In this document: piece after piece, positions 41,074 through 53,936 of the stretch
How positions within the stretch are numbered: position 1 is the first letter of the stretch
Layout: each line of letters starts with the position of its first letter
DNA from: Darksidea phi
Lineage: Eukaryota; Ascomycota; Dothideomycetes; Pleosporales; Lentitheciaceae
Assembly: GCA_030770425.1 (NCBI GenBank)
Contig: JASJFT010000107.1
Span: forward strand, 89,311 to 153,310
Length of the DNA stretch: 64,000 nt
Direction of reading: 5' to 3'
The notes under the pieces: generated by a model
What the model was told of the DNA's origin: nothing
The model's input: only the letters and a program-made list of their open reading frames with translations
Databases searched by the model: none
Made by a program: the position numbers and the translations under genes

Positions 41074-44000
41074 TCAAGCACGAAGCTTCCGCCCCCCACA
41101 ATCCCCACAATCAACCTCTCTCACCAGATCTTTCCCCGTGTGACCGCGCACAATCTCCCGATACCAACCTAATCCATTACATCTCTCGCAACTTCGTCGA
41201 CCAGTCACATCCGAGCTTCTTCGCGGCCTGAGTCCGTCATGGTACTCGTCTCGTCTTCCGGAACCCTGTTGGCTCCTCCTGCTTTGGTCTAAATCCCATT
41301 GTCGCATTAGCGTAGCATTTCCAGGATATAGGCAGTTTGGAGCAGAGGTGTGTGTTTGAAGTTGTGGTGCGGCATGGGATACTGGGGCGTAACGATCGTC
41401 TAGCGAGCGCGCGCGCGGCCGCTGTGGGGGCGGTGGGTACTGTGATGTTGTCAATAAGGTGAAACATAAAAGAGGGAGATTGTGCTTACCAGGTATTGGG
41501 GGCTTCTTGGGGATACTTTGGGCGATACTTGTCTCGGGGCTATTTGAGGAGAGTTTTGTCCTGAAGGTGAAAATATTCGGGCCGGTGGTGGCCCAGACGG
41601 GGACGTGACAATCTGCGGGACAGCTGGGCGAGATCTAGGTTCAACGTAGTTCTTCGTACCGGGATATCTTGAAGCTAGCTCTTTGTCTGTTGGTGGACGT
41701 CTGATATGTTGTTTAGAGCCTGGCGGGACTCTGGGTCTTTCCGCTCCGTGATACTTCGGTGGAACATCTCTTTGGCATCTTTGGGGTATCGTCAAGGGCG
41801 GACTTGAGTCTCGGACAGATCTCTCAAACTTGTCATGCTTTTCGCCATGCTGTGGGTCCTGAGATCTATCCAAGCGTGACGAGCCGACCGAACTAGTCGA
41901 GGATCTACCAGAAGGAGGTGAAGCTGTCCGGTCGGAAACTTGAATGGGTTCCTTGTCGTCCGGTCCACTAACCCGTAGAGTGGGGCTCTTCCCTTCATTT
42001 TCTCCTCCACTATCATCCGTATCTGATTCTAACTCTTCTACCTTTCCCATTAGCCCCGCCGCCGCTTCACGTTCTTGCTCTTGCTGTTTATCAGCTGCTT
42101 TGAGCATATCAATAAGCTTCATCACCGGATCGATCGCATTTCTTATGTGATCTAGAATCATCGGCGGCGCGCCAGCGGCGAGTGCGGCCCTCGTAATTGC
42201 AACGCCCTTCCTTCCTCTCAAACTACCCGACTGGCCACTCACGACGATGAACTTCCTTAAAACAGCCTTTGTGACCGGTCCGTACTTGTTGAAGAAGCCC
42301 ATATCTTGTCTACGTTTCCGGTCAACTTGGTTGTCGGTCTTGCGCTCCTCAAGGCGATACTGATATGCATCACGTACATCGTACTCAAGTAGCAGAGACT
42401 GCAGATCGCGGTCCCTTCGTTCAAGCGCAAGGTCTTTAATCTCTCCATAGTCTTTGCTGAGCCATGCACCAGCTTCCAGCAACATCTCAGTCAGGGCCCA
42501 GTCCGAGGAGCCAACTGCCTGATACAAAGCGTTGACATATTGCGGGTGGCTTGCGAAGACGTCGGCACGATGTTTCAAGAGAATGCGAGTAATAGACCTT
42601 CGCTTGCCTACAGTAGCAGCAATGAGTGGCGTTCCATACTTTCCGCCTCTCGAGCTCGGATTCGCGCCGTACTCGAGCAAGAGCCGCACCATGTCTTCGT
42701 TCCCTGCAGCAACGGCTGCTTGTAGCGGGGTCCCATACTTCCTACATCGAGCGTCGACGTCGTCGTAGTTATCAAGGAGATTTTGGAGTTCCGGTAAATT
42801 ATCCGAAATTATCGCGCTGCACAACTCATCGCCGACGAGAGCGTATGCCATCTTCATGGTCTCAGCCAGAGCCATCTCTTCTCCCCTCCAGTCGTCTCGC
42901 TCAACCTGACACATGTTCTGGAAGCTAGCACCACGAATGAAGGTCTCAGGTCGCCATGGATGCCGTAACTGCTCCGCGCCCCGAGACCAAACGTAAGTGT
43001 AAGTGGGTACAGAACGGTACGCGCCAGATGATAGCTGCACGTCGACGGTAACCAATTTCCTTTTTAATAGCGCGTCTATTCGGTGCGCGCTATCGTTTTC
43101 TTTGGACGATACTCGTGCTCGCTTGAGTGATTCAACGTCGGAAGAGAACACTAGGTCGCAATATCTGAGCGCCTCCTCCGTCACATTGAGAACAAGGAAC
43201 CCAGTGACAACCCCAGGCGGTGCAGTCTCAAAGGGAGGAAGTTCACTATTATCTCTATTGGCCAAAATTCTTCTGGTAAGTGATGCTTCTTGAATTGCCG
43301 CCAACTCCAAGCGTGAGGGTCGCCAGACGTCGTAATCCTTGAGCAGGGCAGGTGTCATAGCCTCGGCAGCATGCTTAACCGAGACATCTATGTTAGCCCA
43401 GTCTTTTGACGATGGAACCAATCGCCTCTGATGCATAGGCGAGTAAACACCTCCGGTAGACCGAGCGGCGAAAGCACGGAGAGCGCTGGGAAACATGAGA
43501 CGGCCGTATACAAAGAGGTTGCAACTACCCATTGTGATGTCTGATGCTCGAACCTCTTTCATCGAGAAGCGATTAGAACCCGCAAGGATGTACGAAGGGA
43601 CCAAGGTAGCTTTTGGTAACGGGTAGCAGGCCTTTTCGTCTAAGGGCGGTTGCTTGAGTGGCTCGGGTGCGACGATGGGCATCTCGTCAAGATCCACGGT
43701 CTCTTGGAGTGGTTCCGAAGGTAGTGGTCTTCGATCTGCCGTCAGCCCTAAGAACCTCTGTGGCTTGTTCGAGTTGCCATCCTTGATCTCACGCTTCTGC
43801 TCGAATTTGACTTCCTTAGCCGTCGTCTGTGCTCCTGGTAGCTTCAATGAAGATCGAAGAAGGGGGCTCGGCTCCGCCGGCAATGGTGTGGTGTCTCCTG
43901 TTCTTGCGGAAATGCGTATTGGGCTAGCATTTGCTTCATGTCGTTCAGCTGCTACACTATCGGTCTGTGAGGCGTCGACAGGCACATTGGAAGCAATGCC

Positions 44001-45815
44001 AGGGTCACTAGCAGGTGTTTCCCGTTGTCCTAAAGACTGTTCCATCGTCTCTTCCACAATATCCTCCTCTTCTACCAGAGTATCCTCCGGTGATTCCGCC
44101 CCTGTCGCAACGCTGACTATCCCATTTTCTTCCAGAACCTTCGAGGTGACAGTGTCATCTTCGCTATCACTCTCGTTTATGGAGTTATTCCGCAAGTAGG
44201 ATTGCAATATAGAACCGGTAACGATGTCGGAGCTCGACGTATTAGTTGGCTGTTCGCTATATGTGCTGTAGTTGGGATTGTCCTCTAGGCAGCTGAAACA
44301 GAAAAATTTGTGGTCGCTGGACGCATCTGCAATTTTCGCCACAATTTGGGACGCTGTTGGTCGGTCCTTTTGCGACTCCTGCAACATCGACTTAATCCAT
44401 TCCAAAGCCTCTTTATCATGTGAATTGGAGCTGGACTGAAGTTTCTCGATCCAGCCCTCAGTAGCTTCTTCATTTTTGTAGAAGTATCTCGAGGTAGTTC
44501 CGTGGGCAGCATAATAGGCTTCCATGTCAGCCACTGAATGGCCCAACAGCACGGTGACCATTTCAAGAAAGACACAGCCCATGGACCAAATGTCACTGGG
44601 TATCCCACGAGGCTATCATCAACTCAGCAAGCATTTCCAGAAATACAATGGACGGAAACTTACCGCTTGATCGGCGACTTCAGGTGCGCAATACCTCGGC
44701 GTGACTTTGTCTGTCTTGCCAGTGGAAAAGCTTCTGCTCATTTCTCCCAAAGTCTTCGATGTGCCGAAGTCAGTCAAGTAAACTTCTTCTTTCTTCACAA
44801 GGACGTTCTGGGGTTTGATATCCTTATGAATGATCCGGTTCTGGTGGAGATATTCCAGTGCCTTGCTCAGACAGCCGAAGAATGTTCTCAGGCACTGTTT
44901 CTGAGCGTTTCTATCAACCTCGGTAGCCCGGCTCTGCGTGAGATATGTTTTGAGGTCTTGATCTGCGACAGGCCGCATTATCAGGCCCACATGGATGGGA
45001 TCTGAGTACGAGGAGACGAGTTTAACGAGATGTCGATGCGAAGCCGCTTTCAGAGCCGTAAGTTCCTTTTCAAAGCTCCCCAGCGCGTCTTGATCTTGCA
45101 AGGCTGAGATTCCTCGGTGAATTCGTTTCCTTGCAAAATACTTCAATGTAAAAGTTCCATAGACTTCATCCACGATCCCACAGCCACCCTGTCCTAGCGA
45201 CCTTATAGAAGAGAAGCACTCGTCGGCTGGAGCACGAAAATGAAAGTGTGCACCTCCCTCTTGTTCCAGCTCTTTCAGATGCTGGCTAGACAGCACTAGA
45301 CTCTGAAGCCGCAGGAACTTTGCCCGGGTATCTGCCCCTTTGATAGCGTCTGGGAGATTTCGATCGTTGTACGGAAGGAATGCGTCCGTTCTCTTCATCT
45401 TGACGAACGACTCCATGGCCTCGGGGCACCCAAGGATCCGCAATATACAGAACGTCCTCGGCCGCAACGCCCACTCGCCCTGTCCAAACTGTCGAAGTAG
45501 TTCGCTAATATATGGGAATATCCCATCGCGCAGCACCGGAAGCATGTCCAAGGGATCACTAGGCCGCGGTATGTTGACCTTGTCGAGCCTTGCGTTGAAC
45601 TCTGCTTCGGAAAGTTTCCTCATGGCATGCTGCACGATGCGTTGACCAAGACTGGACGTCCGCTTTACGAGGCCGGGCCGACGACATCGTGCTTTGACAG
45701 TTTCGAGTTTTGTACCGGAACGCCGTAGGAAGTCGACTTGATTACGGCCTTGGGTGTTGTCTGAGAAGTAGTCTTCGGCTGAAGCCGCCTCATATTTGGG
45801 GCTGCTGTCGGACAT
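41074..45815 (-). CDS. kinase - GGCT-like - ankyrin multidomain protein with C-terminal Cys motif
   Basis: Three exons (45815-44664, 44612-41490, 41439-41074) give 1546 residues. The introns are 51 nt (44613-44663, GTAAGT...GATAG) and 50 nt (41440-41489, GTAAGC...CACAG), both phase 0. Residues about 203-445 are a Ser/Thr protein kinase: GQGGCG loop near 208-213, catalytic HKD at 330-332 in place of HRD, DFG at 349-351, APE near 377-379. An acidic Ser/Thr linker follows. Residues about 747-955 resemble a gamma-glutamyl cyclotransferase/AIG2-like fold (NLFVYGRLMFPSALRAF). Ankyrin repeats lie at about 985-1115 (GTPLQAAVAAGNEDMVRLLLEYGA). The tail is Pro/Ser-rich, ending in CERCNGLGW and CGDCGG, a DnaJ-like double-CxxC. 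The kinase looks active; the whole points to signalling or recognition, which is inference. Confidence 0.88.
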
Positions 45816-46870
45816 TGCGAGTTAATAACTTCAGGGAAACCGTCCAAGGGTGAGCCTCGGTGCTGAGCACCTGAGAATTAAGGTCGTAGTGGTTGTTGGG
45901 GTGGCATGACATCTGAAGTCCTTATAGATGCATTATTCGGAGATCAGGCTGAGGCTGAGGTTCGTGGGGCTGTGAATGATGGGCAGGCTGCATCGCGCAC
46001 CACCGCCAATCATCGGGAGTGAGGCGCATGGCACGCAGGAACTTGCCGTGGAACATCGCACTACGAGTATGAGTGAGCAATGTTGTCATAAATTCTACGT
46101 CGACTGTTCGCACGTAACCGTAGCATTCGAGGGAGTCGATCCTGCCGTAAGACATGCAAGATGCAGTATTTTGCGATCGATGTGTTGCTTCAGTCCCCTA
46201 CACGCAGTGTGTTAGGCGCAAGATAGGGTGTCCTTGAGAAGACGAACACAGGACATTCCCCATAAAGGCCTAAACGCGTCGCATAATTTCGTCAAAACTC
46301 CGTGAGGCTTTACAAAAGACACACGCCTGAACTGCAGCTTGGCTGCCCTTTCGTTAGCTCAACTGCTTACTTGTGCAGGCGCTAACTGTTTGCGCGATGG
46401 TTCAGTGGCGCAGCCGAGCCGCGCCCCTCTCGATACGGCCGTATCTCACAACACGATGCGCACTTTGACACCGCAGTTCATATGTGCAGACGTAGGGTCC
46501 TTGGACGAAGGAGCTCGTTTTAGATGAGCATTTTCCTATGTTTTGTGTACTAACTTATGATTTCGTCCCGAGGCCGTTGTCAAAGGGATATTTTCGTACA
46601 TCAACTTTGTATCTTTGCAGTCGCATTGCCCTAATTGCGTCATCCCATCGAATATACGGTGGCCTTGCATGCGATCGTGTACTAGAGTAAGAGGCTTCTA
46701 TATCCAAGCCTATAACTCCCTGCGTGTCTCTCGCGCTTGCATCCTTCATCTGCTCTACCTTAGGTAGGCATCTTTTCTCATTTCAACATATTTTGATTCA
46801 TGAAGAGGCGGAACAATATTCATTGCTGTACAATTCCCGAGAAAATGTTTAACCTGCGATATCCTACGTT
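45816..46870. other. intergenic upstream of the kinase gene
   Basis: About 1.05 kb with short frames only; promoter of the kinase gene at one end, 3' flank of the DUF7703 gene at the other. No gene recognised. Confidence 0.4.
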
Positions 46871-47980
46871 TCAGTACTGGTTCTCTACTATTTGTACCTT
46901 ACTTGAACTCATACTATGCGTCCTCGTTCCTCCCTTTGGGGCCCCGTCGCCTAAGCCATCCAGCTCTATATCATGTACGTCCCTTTTACTCGTCTCCACT
47001 CGAACTTCCGTAGTCTTGACGACCTCCATATCCTTGAGGCTAATGCCTAGGCCCGTATCGTCCATGCGAGCGTATGCAGAGTGACCTAATGTACTCCCCA
47101 GCACTTTTCCATCGCCCGCAACACTCGTTGATCGGGGCTTCTTGTTCGATTTCTTGAAGTTGCTGAGGTCGGTGCGATGCGAGCGCGAGCGAGAGTCGCT
47201 AGCGGATTCCTGGATACGGCCTTGGAATAGGGCGACGAGTTTGTTCAAGATGGCGAATTCCATTTTCAGTTTGATGCTGTACACTACGGCTTTGTACGTC
47301 ACCTGGAGATCGTACAAGCCTGCATACTCGATGGATAGGAGCGTAATGTCTAGCGCGATGATGAGAATGTTGACCCACACCAGGTGTGTCATGACCTTGC
47401 GCGAGTTGGGGCGGATATTGCCTTCAAATCGCAGCATTTTCATTGTCCTGTACAGGTAGAGGCCTGAGATGATGACTTCTTGGATGAAGAAAATGGTGAC
47501 CTGCACTTTCTCGTAGATAGAGTAGGGCGTTATGAAGGGCTCCGGGTTGGCCGAGTTGGCACCATAGAGTAGGATGATGATGGGTACATGGCATATGATA
47601 GCGTTGACTATGATCATAACCAAGACCCAACGACCACCGGCGAAGGTGCCTCTAGCGATAAGATATAGTCGGGAGTAGAGTACGAGAGACTGGGCAGTAA
47701 CCATGCAGGGCCAACCAATCGCGATGAGGGTCAAGTAGAGTGTGGAAGAGGCGCTGACGTTGTTGAACTTGAGGAAGAAGCCGACGGTGTATGGCACTAT
47801 GCCCCAGGTGGCGACGAGGAGGGAGTAGAAGTAGAGACCGCTCCACTGTCTAAAGGATGTGAAAATGACGAGGGTCAACTCCATTACATTGTAAATCGCG
47901 ACGGATAGGAAGGCCATGATGGCAAGGGAGAGTGGGTAGGACATGGTGTACTCCGCGCCGATGCCAGTATCTCGAGCCAT
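46871..47980 (-). CDS. seven-TM DUF7703-type integral membrane protein
   Basis: Encodes 369 residues from the ATG at 47978-47980 (MARDTGIGAEY). A start 48 bp upstream adds 16 residues and seems less likely. Seven hydrophobic segments are visible between residues about 12 and 250, the first LSLAIMAFLSVAIYNVMELT, with the Trp-rich FRQWSGLYFYSLLVATWG between helices 1 and 2. The cytosolic tail from about 265 is Ser/Arg-rich. The helix pattern and motifs resemble the fungal DUF7703 family, an uncharacterised membrane protein group. A receptor or transporter role is not shown by the sequence. Confidence 0.82.
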   Translation of the reverse strand: MARDTGIGAEYTMSYPLSLAIMAFLSVAIYNVMELTLVIFTSFRQWSGLYFYSLLVATWGIVPYTVGFFLKFNNVSASSTLYLTLIAIGWPCMVTAQSLVLYSRLYLIARGTFAGGRWVLVMIIVNAIICHVPIIILLYGANSANPEPFITPYSIYEKVQVTIFFIQEVIISGLYLYRTMKMLRFEGNIRPNSRKVMTHLVWVNILIIALDITLLSIEYAGLYDLQVTYKAVVYSIKLKMEFAILNKLVALFQGRIQESASDSRSRSHRTDLSNFKKSNKKPRSTSVAGDGKVLGSTLGHSAYARMDDTGLGISLKDMEVVKTTEVRVETSKRDVHDIELDGLGDGAPKGGTRTHSMSSSKVQIVENQY

Positions 47981-49290
47981 GGCGAGTTTACGAATATGGC
48001 GGACTAGGGATGTAATAGAAGGAGACAACGATTATGGGCAAATAAGAGATAATTGTTGTGCGCAGGAGTATGTAGTGAAAACATTGATTGAACAAGAAGG
48101 GAAGAGCACGTCGAGCGCCAGAAGAAAAGGACTCTTGTCCTTCAAGAAACCGTACCGAGACGGTAGGGGCATAAGGAAGGTTTTCCGTAACGAGGGGCTG
48201 ACGCGACGACTGAACATCATTCTGAGAGAGTGTGTGCCAATGACAAGAGGGAAGAGATGTGGGGAAACCGAAGGCACCGTCGACGTGACTGGCACAGCTC
48301 CTCCGCGGAACCCTGTGCCGTGCGACAAACGTTACAGTGCCCATCCAGACTAGCGAATGATGTACGCGGCGTCGCCTTAGCACAAAGTTAAACCACAGCA
48401 CATGCAGGTGGACGTGCCTTCGATCAAGACTCGACATTTGCATTGAGTGGTCTGCACTTTTAGACTTTTCAGGGACAGGGTTCACAGACCTTCGGAAATA
48501 AGCCAATTAGAGCGTTTCTCGGCCGTGCTCGGCATGCGCTAGCTCTCAAGACCAGCAATTGTTTCTCTTCCAACCCGACTCCGTGCCTCATTAACTGACT
48601 CGCCATGTCTTTCCTATTTTCTACCATATACCCAGCCGATCGTCAGGCGCGCGACGATCGCCAACAACCATAGTGTCGTCGTTTTGATCGCCATCCCTAG
48701 GATGCGGATGAACGTCTGCATTCGTCAGTTTCATTGCCATTCCTCGCCTATCATGGGTGTTTCGGCCCTTTGGGCGTTCAATACGCCGCAAGCAATGGCC
48801 TATAACATGCACAATATACCTACACAACCTGGTCACAATGCCAGGTTCCCCTGAAATGCCATGGGCTTTTAACTCAACCGATACCTTGAAATAAGAAGAC
48901 TATTAAACTAAAGGGGGTTATAATCGTTGCCTAGGGTGTCGTAGTATAACTGCGACGGTAACGGCCCGAGCCGCATGAAAGAGGGCGTGGAGGGTGCCGT
49001 GGCGAAACGTTGCGCGCCTCGTGAAAGGCGTTGCGCGTACCATTATGATCTCTCATAAAGTTGTTCTAGGTGAACAGGGTTACACCAGAATATTTACCAA
49101 TTCCTCTACCATACTGTCCGGAAATCCCCGTTGGCCTGCACCCCCTAGGAACGAAACAGTTAGACCTACCGCATCATCGTCCTCAATTCCTCCTCATCTT
49201 CGGATTCCCACCACCATTTTTTCCTTCTTCTCACCCGGTGTAAGAATGGAGGTTCGTAGGATAACGTAAGATCAGATACCCGGGACTATT
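47981..49290. other. intergenic, no gene seen
   Basis: About 1.3 kb. Open frames at 47988-48506 are antisense or low-quality. No domain seen. Confidence 0.4.
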
Positions 49291-49433
49291 TGTTTTGGAT
49301 TTGCACAGTGGGAGTCTCTTTTGTAAGGTCCGCACGAAACACAGTAGGAGTTTATATGCAGTAGAGGTGCTATACTCACACCTTATACCCGATAATAGAG
49401 CTGTAGAGCTGTAAACAGTATTGTCGATCGTGA
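49291..49433 (+). repeat. dispersed repeat A, copy 3 (near complete)
   Basis: About 143 bp. Starts TGTTTTGGATTTGCACAGTG, passes AAGGTCCGCACGAAACACAG and CACACCTTATACCCGATA and ends with TATTGTCGATCGTGA. It is the same order and orientation as the copy at 63875 and the reverse of 9329. Confidence 0.85.
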
Positions 49434-50099
49434 GCGATGAGGTGATGTTTCGAACGTTGAGGCTTGGTGCGAGTCATTTGGTGTGAACAATGGAGTCGAG
49501 TTATGAGAACTATCACTGAACGATCCACGGCAACTGAAGCATATGCATTGTACTGGTATCCTTTCCCTCCCGAAAGCTAGTAAAGAGCACCTTCTACTAA
49601 GACGCTACGCAGGCCACTATCAGTTGTTGGGGGAGTAGGAAGTATAGCACGATAGATCACAAGATGAAAACGAGTGGAAACATCCAATTATTCAATGTGG
49701 GATGATGGATACGCTAAACAAACCTTGAATAATTGTTCTAAGAGCGCACAATTCGAAGAGTTACAAAGCGTGCTTTTCGTTGTTCTGCCAAAACACCAGT
49801 CCATTTCACTGGCGTACCAAAATCTGTACCGGGACCATCTCTATAGCAACAATGGAGGTTGCCTCCAGGCACCACTTCGTGCACGGAACAGCTTCGGTTT
49901 AGATAATAACATTCGCACTCCACTTATCGAGAACCTCTACACACAATTTCTGCACTTGGTCATCTCGACACCAGCCCCGCAAGACCGCTTACAGCCACCT
50001 ACAGCCAGTCCAGCTGTCAATATATAATCTCGCACAACTCCACTACATCGACACATTCTTCTTTAGACCTACATACCGACTTCTTTCACCACACACGAT
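49434..50099. other. intergenic before the tail-anchored protein gene
   Basis: About 0.67 kb, with promoter of the next gene. A 117-residue frame at 49674-50027 has no recognisable domain and may be 5' leader. Confidence 0.4.
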
Positions 50100-51025
50100 A
50101 TGATGGACGCCTACTACCAGCCTAAGTCCGGTTTCAGCTGGGCGGATGACGAAGAGGATGACTTCGACTTCGAGTCCTTCCGCGCATTTACCCACAACGC
50201 CGCACCAACGCTCGAAGAGCTCGGCCCTCTCCAGAAAATGTCCATTACCGAAGACTTTACCCCATTACCTCCCCTCTCCTCAGAGGAGCCTACCAATGAT
50301 GCCGCACCGTGGCAGCCGTCCGATACCACCACCACATGCCTCCGTAAACTCCCTGGCGATCACGCGCTCTACCTCTCCTCCTTCGCAGAGGACTGGCCCT
50401 TTGAACAGCCATTCCCAGCTACATACTTCTACCACGCCAACTACCATTGCACACAGCCGGCATATCCTGGTTTGAGCTTGGCAGTTGGCCGGCGCGATAG
50501 CTACGCGTCCAACTGGCGAGATGTCAAAGTTAGCGCCGGCGGGTTTAGATTGCAGAGGGGAGAGACGTTCATGATGAAGAATACGCGGATGAGTTATGAG
50601 CTGGCTGTCCAAGGAGAGGAGGAAGTACCAGAACTGGAGGAGGGAGAGACATCTGAGGAGGAGGAAGAGGAGGAGGTTGGTGGCGCTCTAACGCCGCTAG
50701 ACCTGCTAACCGAGGATGAGCTTGTGAGGAGAACGATGCCGCGTTCAGCGTTGAAAACCAAGTCGCCATTGCAGACGGCGAGGAGTCGGATGACTCCGAT
50801 ACAACATTAGTCGACGCCGTGAGCAGGTCTACCATCATCGATAACGAGAAATGCTCGGATGCGGGCTTGGTCATCACCTCATCACCCTCACACCTGACTT
50901 CTCCTCCAGATCCTCGCGAAACGCCACCACCGACACCAATTTTTTCAGTTTCTGGTATGTTAGCCCTCGGTACTGGCATTGCTGTAGGCGCTGTGATTGG
51001 TGCTGTTTTCTTTCGTCGGCGTTAA
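50100..51025 (+). pseudogene. acidic tail-anchored protein with a frameshift
   Basis: The frame from 50100 encodes 205 sensible residues (FSWADDEEDDFDFESFRAF; later YYHANYH-like Tyr/His stretch; then an acidic EEVPELEEGETSEEEEEEEV) up to LLTEDEL near 50720. From there the plausible sequence is two bases out of frame: ENDAAFSVENQVAIADGEES, later SGMLALGTGIAVGAVIGAVF, and FFRRR before the stop at 51025. The last part is a C-terminal membrane anchor. The original frame instead ends with low-quality residues at 50810. No intron fits. A one- or two-base indel near 50718-50722 is the simplest cause, by mutation or assembly error. Confidence 0.6.
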
Positions 51026-51225
51026 AGGGCAATTCATATTTTCTTTCTTTTTTCGCATCACGCAGAGTGTCTATTGTAAGATTGCTCCAACGAAAAGTTT
51101 ACGTTCCAAATCAGAATTGTCTATTAAATGTAAGGTAATGTGTAGAAAATACGATACAGCGCTTTATAACCTGTTTCATCTCCTTTATACCTCTGGTGTG
51201 TATTTCTCATGACTAGACCGTGACA

Positions 51226-52593
51226 TTAAATTGCAGTGCCTCTGAAAACCCTCTCGGCCACCTCCTTCGACTTCTTGATCATCCGGTCCACAGCTCGACG
51301 GGCCCTATGCGGAAAACCTAGCATGCATTGTTGTAAACGAACGAGCCAGGATCGGTCACGGGAAGGTTCATCCCGATAGCCCCCAGTGCTGTTAATACTT
51401 GCAGAAACCAGAATGTTGGCGGTCTCTTGGCGTGTATCATAATTTCTGTGCGCCATAATGTGAGGAAAAGTGTCGATGGCATCGTTGGTAGGTATTTCGA
51501 TGCGTAGTGGTTCGTTGTCGGTGGTTGCTACGCAGTGACGCATGCTCTCATGATCCATGTCATCCGCTGAGTCTATGCTCTCCCAGGCGTCTTCCGACCC
51601 CACCACCAATGCAAGGAAAAGTTCGAGAACACTGTCCAGCTTACTAGCCTCATCAGTTCTATGATCTTCATCCCACGTTCTCGTAGTAGACACTCCGATT
51701 TCCATATTCCTTCGTCCCATATCTGCATGAAAATTGCTTTGCCATGTACGCCATTCCCTTACTACGGGAAATAGTGGGAGAGCCATCGCCCTATTTCTCC
51801 CACGCTCGCCTTTGTTTATGGATCTGGCTTGATACCTTGTTACGTGTCGCGGTATATTCGCATTCAAAAATGTAGTCGCCAAAGTAGTGGATCCTCGCCG
51901 ATACTTCTGTAGGTAGATCTCTAGATCTAGTACATGAATGAAGCGGGAGCATTCTATGCCTGTTTTGTCTCATGAGCTTTTCAAAGTCAAGGTAGATATC
52001 TCCGATAGCCTTGTCCAAAGTTTGGATGATGAGTCGAGCGGATCGTTGGTGGAGGACAACAATGAGGAAGATCTCAGACGTGCAGGGTCTATCGCCGGAT
52101 AGATATTGCCTGCAAAACAACCATGAGGATTATCAGCGCACCGCTTTTCTGAGGCAGGGAAGAATTGTGTGAAAGCTGTAGTCTTTGCATCAGTAGAAGG
52201 GAGTGCTTTGTTGGTAGCTTTGACGTTCTCCTGAGAAGCACCAGGCGCTCGCTCCGGTACGCTATCCTCGAGAAAATTGCGATAGATGAGAACGACATCA
52301 CTGGAGTCGTACAAAGGGTGGTGGTCATCGGATTGGCACGATTGTAGAGCGGAGCCAGAAACTTTCCGCTCGCCGTACGCGCCAAAGTCTTCTGCCTCGA
52401 GTATTTCCGTCTCTTGTACCCCATAGTCGATCATCTCAAACTCATCTTCTTCATAGATGCAGTTCAAGTTCATGATACCCTTCGACCTCGCCAATCCCTT
52501 CCTATTTGCCGACTCCGCATAGGTCTTCGAAAGGCGTGCCATATCGCGATTGAAGATACTAATGTCGCAGGATAGCTTTGTAGTAGTTGCCAT
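51226..52593 (-). CDS. spliced gene of unknown function, structure partly unresolved
   Basis: The start MATTTKLSCDISIFNRDMAR at 52593 opens a frame of about 150 credible residues, with an acidic Tyr-marked stretch (YEEDEFEMIDYG). A TTTTGCAG acceptor near 52101 leads to another frame (SEIFLIVVLHQRSARLIIQT, then LDKAIGDIYLDFEKLMRQN). That is followed by a 121-nt intron (51723-51843, GTAACA...TGCAG, phase 1) and a last exon from 51722 to 51226 (MGRRNMEIGVSTTRTW, later ELFLALVVGSEDAWES). I could not find a donor matching the first acceptor's phase, so the exon 1 to exon 2 join is open. No domain is recognised. Confidence 0.55.
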
Positions 52594-53936
52594 CCTTCAA
52601 CCAGGCAGCCACTTGAGTCCAAAATGTGTTGTGTTAAGTACATTAAGCCGGAGCTAGTTTGTGCGTAATGCTTTCATGTTTGGGGCGATAGAAACAGCTT
52701 ATATACCAATTTATGTCGTCTGAGATTCTTATAACTTCGTTTGTGAAGAGACGAGAGGGTTTTGGGAATAGGGAAGAGGCGAACGGGATGGCAGTTGCTC
52801 AATCCTTGTCCACAGCTCCCGCTTCCCAGAGAGACAGTTTGCGCCCGTTCGCTATTGGTGAAGAGCAAAACTAATAGTAGTATATTCGTTAATATCAAAA
52901 TGCTATGGTGTTCATATACTACGTAAGTGCTCACAGAAGTCTTCAATGGGGCGTTTGCGAAGCTAGACACAGACCAAACCCCTCTGACGGTGTAGTCACC
53001 ATCTCCCGGCGCGGAGAAATTCTAATGCAGCTACCGACATACAGGTCGACAACTGGAACATCCATCGTGACCTCAAATTATAGACTTACGATGGCTTTGA
53101 CCGGTAAAGAAAGAGCGAACAATAGTAATAAGTATGATTGATAGATGACCAGCGCACAACACTCCATATCCTGCTACACAATCTCTTCTCCCAGCATACA
53201 ATGCATGTAACCGCGGACTCCGAAAATCAAAAAATCCTAGTCAAACAGAAGCGACGTAAATCCCGCTACGTAAATCAAACCCAAATAATAACTGTGAGGA
53301 TGAATATAATCCTCTCGGCCGAAATACTTGTATAGGCAATAACGACGATATTAAAGAAAGTATGATAATATCAGAAATAGTTAGCTAACCAGGTAATAGC
53401 TTTAATTTGGTGATAGTAAAGAGAATAGTACGAACCTCGCTTCGAAAGTTCCAGCTGCGCCTTCACCGCTAGAATCACTCGCTACTGCTTCCCATTTCTA
53501 AAATGACAATGTCAACTCCATCGGCGACTATTACCGACTATAACATATTAGTCAAGGAATCGATTGTAGGAGTTCACTTTAAGAACATAGAAGAGGTAGA
53601 TGTGAGGTAGCGGAATTATAACAAATCAATTCGACAATGTCTCGACTTTGTTGAAAAGCCAAGATAAAAAAGACTAACCAAGCGAGAGTCCAAAAATCAA
53701 AGAATACAAAGGTGATATCATATCAAAACATATGACCAATAACTCCAATCTTGAAATCCAATTGTTCTTTACTAATAACAAGGCGATGTTAATTAGCATC
53801 CAACTTTACACCCTTATGTCTATGCTTTCCTTCGCATTCATAAAACTTCCTCGTCCGGCTAACCGCTGCCTCAAATTCAGATTGCCGGCCAGCACCTTCG
53901 GAACTCGTACTCTCCGGGGGAATCGTATTAGCAGGC
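52594..53936. other. intergenic, AT-rich in part
   Basis: About 1.3 kb with no gene recognised. The part from 53330 to 53760 is rich in TA and stops. Confidence 0.4.
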
